From NCBI GenBank assembly GCA_951812925.1, contig OX638372.1:8184001-8248000 (forward strand): 64,000 nt of DNA, given 5' to 3'. Positions 57,456-64,000 of this stretch are shown piece after piece (within the stretch, counting starts at the first letter, position 1; each line of letters starts with the position of its first letter). A program made the translations under genes and the position numbers. Source of the stretch: Calliopum simillimum. Its lineage: Eukaryota; Arthropoda; Insecta; Diptera; Lauxaniidae. The notes under the pieces were generated by a model. That model did no database searches and was not told the origin of the DNA. It saw nothing but the letters and a program-made list of their open reading frames with translations.

Positions 57456-58140
57456 GTACACATACACATAGATATAGACATATACATACGTGAATTGATT
57501 TACAATACAAGTGTAATTAAAAATTCCGTAAGCAACCACATCACGTATCGTAAATTAGGGTGACTTAAACTGTAAGAAGACGCGAGGCTATGGAACTATG
57601 TATAAACAACGGGCCCGCTTTCGGTGCCCAAAGTGCAAAGTGTGAAAGTAAGCGAAATTTTATTACGGTGTTAACGGTAAATATAAATGTAAAATAAAAA
57701 AGATACACGTACATGCAAAATGCTGCCGCCAGTGTATGTATGTGTTATGCATACGCATGTATGTGTTGGGAAGAGAGAATGAGTGAAAGAGAGTCGTAGT
57801 AGTAGTCGTAGTAGTTTCCTTAATAGATAAACTGATTTTTGCACCTAAGGTTGTTGTTGCTTTAGCCGATTTTTGCCTTAAATTTTGCATATTTCGCCAG
57901 GCAAATTTTGAAGGGCAACTTAAGACTATTATGCTTATCTCTTTTGCGCAAACAAACAAATACAAACATACTTACTTAGTTACTTACTCGTATAATATGC
58001 CAACACATACATTTTACATGTGTGCTTGTGACACTTTTAGTGAAATTTATATTGGGACCACATTCAACGCCAAATACACTCGTAGGCGATAGGATTTGCT
58101 GTACCATGTGATAACAAAAAAAAAAAAAAAAACACATACA
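57456..58140. other. Unassigned DNA
   Basis: TAGGGTGACTTAAACTG at about 57,556 is another TAGGGTG-type word without a partner end. GTAGTAGTAGTCGTAGTAG near 57,796 is a short trinucleotide patch. No gene. Confidence 0.4.
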
Positions 58141-58149
58141 TATGCATCG

Positions 58150-58200
58150 CTCGCAGCTGCCAAAACAGCAGTCAGCTGTACAAACGTATCGATGATGATG
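58150..58200. promoter_or_regulatory. CAGCTG pair and DRE-like TATCGATGATG
   Basis: Two CAGCTG E-boxes (58,154 and 58,173) and TATCGAT (58,187; the DRE consensus is TATCGATA) lie within 45 bp. This cluster resembles fly housekeeping core promoters. There is no ORF nearby, so support is weak. Confidence 0.25.
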
Positions 58201-58469
58201 ATGGCACGAGAAAGTGAAATCAGAAAAGTATTATGGATTTAAGCTGAAATAACAATTGCTATTAAAACACAACACAACACTACACTGAAAAAACCAATGG
58301 ACAAATGAAATTTTGTGCTTTAAGCTACTTTTTGATAAGCGTCAACATATGTGGACAAAACGCGTAGTGAAAAAAAGTGCTCTTTTTCAATAATAATTAA
58401 AACTTAGAAAAAGAGACAGGGTATAATGTGTGTATTCTCGTGTAATATCGAACCGAAACTTGGTTTCAA

Positions 58470-58860
58470 CAACAAAAAATCCGGGTGGCAACCCATAAAA
58501 TTTTTCTACAATTTTAGAAAAATTTATCTGAGCGGTTCTGAAACTAAAAATTTCAGTTTAGTCAAAATAAGTAAGAATTATATAAGATTTTCGAAAATAA
58601 CCAGGAGGCAAACTTAAAAATATATGTTGATTTTTGAAAAGTTTATATTAGCGTCTTAAGTTTAAGCAAAAGTAACAACATAAAACCGGATGGCAACACC
58701 GAACGTTTTGTACAATTTTAGAAAAGTTTATATGAGCGTTTCTGAAACCAAAAGTTTCAATTTAGTCAAAAGAAGAATTATATAAGATTTTCGATAATAC
58801 CCAGGTGGCAACCCTAAAAATTTATGTTGGAAATTTATTTCGGTGTTTTAAGACTTAATT
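58470..58860. repeat. Two-copy ~205-bp tandem repeat
   Basis: CCGG(G/A)TGGCAAC...ACAATTTTAGAAAA-TTTAT-TGAGCG-TTCTGAAAC and TAGTCAAAA-AAG-ATTATATAAGATTTTCGA-AATA-CCAGG occur at about 58,481-58,610 and 58,686-58,815. A partial third unit (AGGTGGCAACCCTAAAAATT) follows. No gene. Confidence 0.75.
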
Positions 58861-58909
58861 ATTATATTTGATTTTGACTAACAACACGAGAAACCAGGTG
58901 GAGGGTTAC

Positions 58910-58992
58910 AAAACGGAGAATGATGAAATGTTGCAAAAAAAACGACGGAGAATGATGAAACGGAGAATGACGAAATGTTGCGAAAACAGTAA
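58910..58992. repeat. Short tandem repeat GGAGAATGATGAAATGTTGC
   Basis: GGAGAATGA(T/C)GAAA occurs four times in about 80 bp, twice with ATGTTGC. A single related word, CGCGGAGAATGATGC, is at about 59,116. Confidence 0.7.
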
Positions 58993-60425
58993 TATCACAA
59001 TGAAAATAGCAATTTTTTTTTTCAAAAGTTGAAACTGGTGGATAGCCCCTGTAATTGTTTATTATTTTATTTTTATAAGGATTAAATAATATGTTTCAAT
59101 TTATAAAAAAACGTACGCGGAGAATGATGCACACTTATGTTCTTTATAAAAGTTTTAAACTTTGCTAAGAAAAAACACACAAACACACACAGTCAAAAAC
59201 CAAAACTGACTGAGCTGAAAATTCACTGAATTCACAAAATTTCTCCTTATCTACTAGACTCTGGACATCAAATTGAAAATCCAGACATTTCAGATGAATT
59301 CAGATGATCTGGCAACGCTAACTTCAAGTCATATTTGACAATTTAGTGCAAAATTTAACTCAAATTATCAATAAAATAGTTTGCAGTGTATTAACAGCAG
59401 CAAAAAACAAAAAAGTGAAAGCACAATGCAAAAGAGAAACAAATCAACAAAACAAGGATGCGATTACCTTTTTCCTTTTTCGCCGCAAGCATTACCTACC
59501 TACATCCAAAATTTGATTTCACGATGCGATAAAATTTGTTTTTTTTTTGCATGATGCCACATATATATGCATGTGTATAGAAATCGCATTAGTATTGGTG
59601 TTGATGTAGCAGTATCTAATCATTGCATGGCACATATGTAGATACGCACCACTTTTTAACCCATATGCACCACAAATTGTGTTTTTTTTTCGGGTACAGG
59701 GACTGACAAAACTTTCACTTAAAAATGTTAGCGCGGCAAAGAAAACAAAGACCCGCTTTCCATCAGTCGAATGAATTTTACATATTAAGCAGCGGGGTGG
59801 AAAGAATTTGGAGAAGCCGTAATTTTTGGGGCGTACAGATAAAATGTGTTAAAGTGGCAAATATCACCGTCACGATTCTCTCTACTACCTCAGCAAGCAA
59901 TCAGTAAGGAACTTAACAAAAAACATATTTTGCATGTCTGGCAAGATAAAGGATACATGTATACGTACATATCAAGGATTCAAATATGTGATGGCAGCAA
60001 AAAATAATACAAGGATGTAAAGTGTTGGAAAATAAAAGCGATGATGTTGAAAGTAAAATGCAAAAACAAAAACCAAAAAAAAAAAGATATGTTTCCAAAG
60101 CCAGCAAGCAAACAAATGTAAAAACTAAAGCATAAAAGGATAATAACTGCCAGCGGCAGCAGCTGCGCAGTATTGTATGCGCTGCTTAAGTACAAAGGGC
60201 GGTGGGACATATGTGTAGGTAGTTGAAAGTTTAAATGAAATTTTTAAATTTGCTGCCAACAGATATGGATATATCATTGCAAGTATTTGTAAAATGGTGA
60301 TTTGTAAAATAATATACATATCTCTAGCAACAAAAAAAAAAAATTGGATTTTGCCGAATTACGGATAAATTATCTGCAAGCCATTTTCAAATTTTTATAT
60401 ACTCCGAGATAAACTTTTGGAGCAA
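58993..60425. other. Unassigned AT-rich DNA
   Basis: ATCTGGCAACGCTAAC at about 59,309 is a promoter-like word. Otherwise poly-A/T tracts and no gene. The plus frame 59,725-59,907 has normal composition but no identifiable motif. Confidence 0.4.
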
Positions 60426-60429
60426 TTTA

Positions 60430-60720
60430 TCAAAAAGTGTCGTTAAATTTACAATCGGATGACTCGAAACCCTTCCTGCCGGCGCACACTTGGGCAAGGA
60501 GCTCTCATATGTGGCATCAAATAAACAGAGCTACGCACTGCGACCAAATTACATATATAAACTAAGGATGTATTACTTAAGCTTTCAACAAAAATTGGTC
60601 GGATTAAAACAAGAGAGCGAGGCACCTCCTATACAAGCAAACTCTTAAAAACTCTATATTGAGAGCGCTTTCTGAGATAATCGCTTAGTTAGAGGCCATT
60701 TGTGAAACAAAGTTATAAAT
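60430..60720 (+). repeat. Eroded relative of the GGTGGTGCCACGCCC family
   Basis: AAAATTGGTCGGATTAAAACAAGAGAGCGAGGCACCTCCTA aligns piecewise with AAATCGGACAAGAGGGCGTGGCACCTCCC at about 41,538. TTTTGGAGC...CGGATGACTCG upstream and the GAGCGCTTTCTGAG segment downstream are unassigned. One diverged unit, same orientation as at 41 kb. The longest identical word is under 15 bp. Confidence 0.4.
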
Positions 60721-61849
60721 TTTGAATAATATCGGCAATGCAAGATAAAATATTTTATTTTAGGTTACGTTCTAAAAATCGATGTAAATTTTAAAGTAGC
60801 AAAAAGTAGCAAAATTTTCTTGTCGCTTCTAGAAGTCAATACTAAACGAAATATTTTTGAATCATAATTAATGCTTGGAAAGGCTTGGAACCTAATTAAA
60901 TAATCTATTATTTATTTAATTTCGTAAAATTTTTCTTCTCCATTTTATTTAACTTACCTACCTAAATGTGTTAACATTTTTAAAGAAAAAAATATGTTTA
61001 TATACGGTTACATACATGAAGGTGAAGGCTCCATGATCAAATAACATTAAAAGTTAATAAACTTTGGATAAAAACCGCTTTGATTAATATGGAAATAACT
61101 TATAAAAATTACTTCAGTCTACGAAGTTAAAGTTTAGCGTGCTGTAGTGGTGAAATGTGTTCGTAAGAAGTCATTTGAAAAATGGCAAATAGTACGTTGG
61201 TTAATATTGTACTGAAACAATATAAAGGGGTATCCTGAAATAACATTTAATTTTTTGAATTACCGCCAGGTATTGAGAGTATCTGCCCCAGTGTGCGGCG
61301 CTTGGTATTCAAAAAGTTCCACGCAAAACGAAGAAATGAACCTGCACTTAACACTCTTACGACATTATCGTCACCACAAAAAGTCGACTGATGACGCTAG
61401 TGCCGTTGTCGCGCCCATTTGGCACGCTACTTATTAGTATCTACTGAGTAGTACATCAAGGAATAACATGGGACCCCTGTTCAAAATATTGCACCAAGAG
61501 GGTTTCATGCTATGAAATTTGTTTTTTTGGGAAAGGAGACATACAGTTTCCCTGCCAAATTTATGCTCTTTTGTACCATCACAACAAAGTTACTTTTTGG
61601 AAAGGAAAAAAAGTTCTTTACTCGAAAACTATTCGCAGAGATGATTCCACTTTAAAGAATTGTTTCTTTTGGAAAGAAAAATTATGCCGATGATTTCTTA
61701 AGCCTTAATTGAAAACTTTTAAAGCTTGTTTCCCTTGGTTGTGCTATCCAATTTTCTCCAAGTTCCAAGCCTTTCGATTCTGTGATATAAATTCTGGATT
61801 ATTACTACTCTATTTAAGCAATTAACTACTAACTGAACTATTATTGACA
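60721..61849. other. Unassigned DNA left of the retrotransposon
   Basis: No gene. The plus frame 61,255-61,437 (60 codons) lies in a less AT-rich patch without recognised motif. This is the genomic flank downstream of the element's 3' LTR. Confidence 0.45.
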
Positions 61850-62145
61850 TGTAGGACACAAATTTAGTTTTATATTTTTAAATGTTTTTTTATTAAAATT
61901 TATATTCACATATATAATATTTTATGTTTTCAATTAAGTTCTTTTGAGTTTACATAACACTGTACATTTACATTTAGTTATTTTTAAATCTTAGATTTTA
62001 CTTTTACGAAAACACAACGACGCTATGCTCTGTGAAACAACGACTGACTACTTCCTTCAAACAGTTCAATACTTAAAACTACTTTTTAACAAACGAGAGG
62101 ATAAACTCAAAATATAAAAGGGTTGCCAGACTAATAATTCCTACA
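61850..62145 (-). repeat. 3' LTR of the Ty3/gypsy element, 296 bp
   Basis: Read on the minus strand, the LTR starts TGTAGGAATT (62,145) and ends TCCTACA (61,850). TGTAGGA/TCCTACA is a perfect 7-bp terminal inverted repeat obeying the TG...CA rule. It begins 38 bp beyond the pol stop codon. Inside is a TTTTATATTTT TATA-like word (about 62,110) and AATAAA (61,894-61,889). The sequence just upstream of the LTR (AGAATAGCCGAGAA) is purine-rich, fitting a weak polypurine tract. The matching 5' LTR lies outside the window, so neither age nor target duplication can be read. Confidence 0.85.
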
Positions 62146-62183
62146 TTCTCGGCTATTCTGACTAGTTTTCGCCCCGAAAACAT

Positions 62184-64000
62184 CTAACTTGATGATGTTT
62201 CCCAGCGTTTCATATACTCCGCTACAGTTATGGTACTACCGGGCCCTTCGTGATCACCCAATTTTACTACTTCATATCTGCCGTGAGTGAGAATGCGAGT
62301 TACTTTATAAGGTCCAAAGAATTTTGGCCTTAGCTTCAGTCCTACTCCATACTGGGTCCTTTTAATGGCAACTAAGTCTCCAATCTCGTAAGATATTTCC
62401 TCTTTCCTCTTAGCATTAAAATTCCTTCTGTTTTCCTCCTGAATGCACTTTATATTGTCTCTGGCTTTTTGCCGTATTCCATCTCTTTCCTCGTCTATTT
62501 CTTTGATAAGCTCATTATCTAATAAATCTTTCAATGCTACTTGATTCGGCGCCCTCATATCTAGGCCTGTAAGAATGCGGAACGGAGTATACTTTGTACT
62601 ACGCGGTGCTGTGTTATTTATTAGTTGTTGAACTCGGTCGATATGCTTATACCATAAACCAGGGTTTTCTTGGCACAATTTTGACAACAGAGGAATTACA
62701 ATTTTGTGGATACGTTCTACTTGTCCGTTTCCTCGAGGAACCCCAGTGGCTATTAATAAATGTCGAATATTATTCTCTTGGCAGTATTCTTCAAACATAT
62801 TTGCGGTGAATGCTGTCCCACGATCTGTGATAATCCTCTCAGGATTACCAAAGACTGCCGACTGTCTTTTCAAAATATCAACAACTGGCTCAGCATTCGT
62901 GCTCTTCGTGGGGTAAAGCCACACAAATTTAGAAAAAGCATCAATGATAACTAAAATATGGTTATATCTCTTTTGAGTAGCCTCTAAAGGACCAACGTGA
63001 TCAATGTGATATGTCAATAATGGCCGATCATCTTTTTCAATAGGATTAAGAAATCCTTCCTTCTTTCCAGATTTAGCTGATATTACTAGACAGTGAACGC
63101 AACTCAGAACTACCTTTTCCACTTTTGAGCTCAACTTAGGAATGAAATAATCCCTTTCAATGAGTTCCTGAGTTTTCCTAACAGAAAAATGTCCCTGCTT
63201 ATGGGCAATTCCTATTATTTCTTCTTCCATTTGACTCGGAATCACAATCAACTGCTTTTTACTATCTTTGTGCAAAATATCATTTTTCATGAAAAAGTCT
63301 TCATATTCTTCGCTTTCGAGGACTTTTTTGACCGCCTTTATCCAAGAATCGTTATTTTGCGCCTCTTTCAATCTGTACTTAAACGTATCTTCTATCAACA
63401 AACAGTGAACCCTGCTTAAAGCGTCAACATGTTTCATGCGAGTGCTAGGCCTGTGCTCAATCTTATAATCAAAGTCCTGGAGGTACATAGCCCAACGTGA
63501 AACCCTCAAAGGAACTTCCCTTTTATCTAACGTTTTTGTAAAGGCACTACAGTCAGTTACTATGGTAAAGCGCTTCCCAATTAGATAAACCCTCCATTTT
63601 TTCATAGCTTCAATGACAGCGAGCACCTCCAGCTCATATGAGTGGTACCTCTCTTCAGCGGACGTCGTTTTGCGACTAAAATATTGAATCGGATGGAACT
63701 CTCTATCATCTGCATCTCTTTGCAGTAAAACACCACCGTAACCATGCATGCTAGCGTCTGTGTGTACCTCGGTTTCCGCTGAAGGATCATATAATTTAAG
63801 AACTGGTGCATTAACTAACGCTGACTTCAGTTGCAAGAATGACGCAATCTCTTCCTCCCCAAACTTGAACAAAACAGATTTACGTAACAAATTTGTAAGT
63901 GGTCTAGCTATAACAGCATAGTCTCTTATGAATTTGCGAAAATAAGATGTCAAGCCAATCCACCTTTGCACTGCCTTATGATTAGATGGCATGGGAAACC
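62184..64000 (-). CDS. pol: Ty3/gypsy retrotransposon Pol: RT end, RNase H and integrase (5' part outside window)
   Basis: The frame is open for over 600 codons and runs off the right edge; it does not start at the ATG at 63,992, which is an internal Met in the RT thumb (VQRWIGLTSYFRKFI). Numbering from that Met, RNase H spans about 72-195 with the expected acidic residues: D79 in HTDAS, E120 in SYELEV, D147 in VTDCSAF and D190 in HVDALSR. Integrase follows: the zinc finger H264, H268, C298, C301; then the DDE core D331 (YHIDHVGP), D390 (IITDRGTAF) and E426 (GQVERIHK). The C-terminal FGPY motif is at 559-562, and the protein ends at WETSSS. There is no env frame: the stop is 38 bp before the LTR. 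The VIIDAFSKFVWLYPTKST style suggests the Micropia/mdg3-like lineage (inference). No stop or frameshift is seen, so the copy may be recent and possibly active, if its gag and RT core are intact. Confidence 0.95.
   Translation of the reverse strand, partial: FPMPSNHKAVQRWIGLTSYFRKFIRDYAVIARPLTNLLRKSVLFKFGEEEIASFLQLKSALVNAPVLKLYDPSAETEVHTDASMHGYGGVLLQRDADDREFHPIQYFSRKTTSAEERYHSYELEVLAVIEAMKKWRVYLIGKRFTIVTDCSAFTKTLDKREVPLRVSRWAMYLQDFDYKIEHRPSTRMKHVDALSRVHCLLIEDTFKYRLKEAQNNDSWIKAVKKVLESEEYEDFFMKNDILHKDSKKQLIVIPSQMEEEIIGIAHKQGHFSVRKTQELIERDYFIPKLSSKVEKVVLSCVHCLVISAKSGKKEGFLNPIEKDDRPLLTYHIDHVGPLEATQKRYNHILVIIDAFSKFVWLYPTKSTNAEPVVDILKRQSAVFGNPERIITDRGTAFTANMFEEYCQENNIRHLLIATGVPRGNGQVERIHKIVIPLLSKLCQENPGLWYKHIDRVQQLINNTAPRSTKYTPFRILTGLDMRAPNQVALKDLLDNELIKEIDEERDGIRQKARDNIKCIQEENRRNFNAKRKEEISYEIGDLVAIKRTQYGVGLKLRPKFFGPYKVTRILTHGRYEVVKLGDHEGPGSTITVAEYMKRWETSSS

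Noticed and set aside
60940..60975. Minus-strand TTTAG|GTAGGTAAGT as a ratchet point
   Set aside because: The 5' splice part is not adjacent to the AG and the pyrimidine tract is poor.
61255..61437. 60-codon frame in a GC-richer patch
   Set aside because: No recognisable motif, very short, and no supporting signals.

Overview
The window looks like AT-rich nuclear DNA of a fly. I infer a higher (schizophoran) dipteran, probably tephritid-like, from the types of retrotransposon remnants, the dispersed GGTGGTGCCACGCCC and TATACCCTACACCCAGGGTA repeats, and fly-type promoter words. No database search was possible. I find no convincing host protein-coding exon. Almost every open frame of 60-190 codons is a by-product of AT richness, poly-T tracts or tandem repeats. 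The only long, clean coding sequence is the 3' part of a Ty3/gypsy retrotransposon on the minus strand at the right edge, followed by its 296-bp LTR.

Layout. 1-2.4 kb is a degenerate AT-rich minisatellite split by two inverted-repeat elements. 5.4-10.4 kb holds a hairpin element built on a 14-bp palindrome, a TIR-bounded block with a jockey-like LINE fragment, a second LINE fragment and a 110-bp tandem array. 15.9-18.2 kb holds a decayed R1/LOA-type LINE and a hAT-like MITE with a near-perfect 8-bp target duplication. 20.0-23.5 kb is two long arrays built on the word GCAACATTTTTC. 24.7-30.0 kb holds an RTE-type LINE tail, a foldback element, a tRNA-like relic and a 105-bp tandem array. 31.8-38.3 kb holds TA-flanked foldback elements at 33.4 and 36.2 kb and a roughly 115-bp array of about 15 copies. 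40.6-45.5 kb holds dispersed repeats and a tandem array interrupted by an unidentified 0.87-kb insertion. 47-51.8 kb holds two clear inverted-repeat elements, one weaker inverted repeat and a promoter-like/GC-richer segment. 54.06-54.56 kb is a perfect 502-bp hexanucleotide microsatellite. 56.2-57.5 kb is a TA-flanked element with three copies of one arm. 61.85-64 kb is the gypsy element.

The most interesting non-repeat signal is a pair of minus-strand sites, 23 kb apart (11,676 and 34,678), where a pyrimidine tract plus TTTTCAG abuts GTAAGTT. This is the architecture of recursive-splicing ratchet points in very long fly introns. Together with the lack of exons it suggests that much or all of the window lies inside one giant minus-strand intron that has accumulated transposons and tandem repeats.

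The genes do not form a pathway. The retrotransposon encodes its own RNase H and integrase. The other remnants are dead or non-autonomous.
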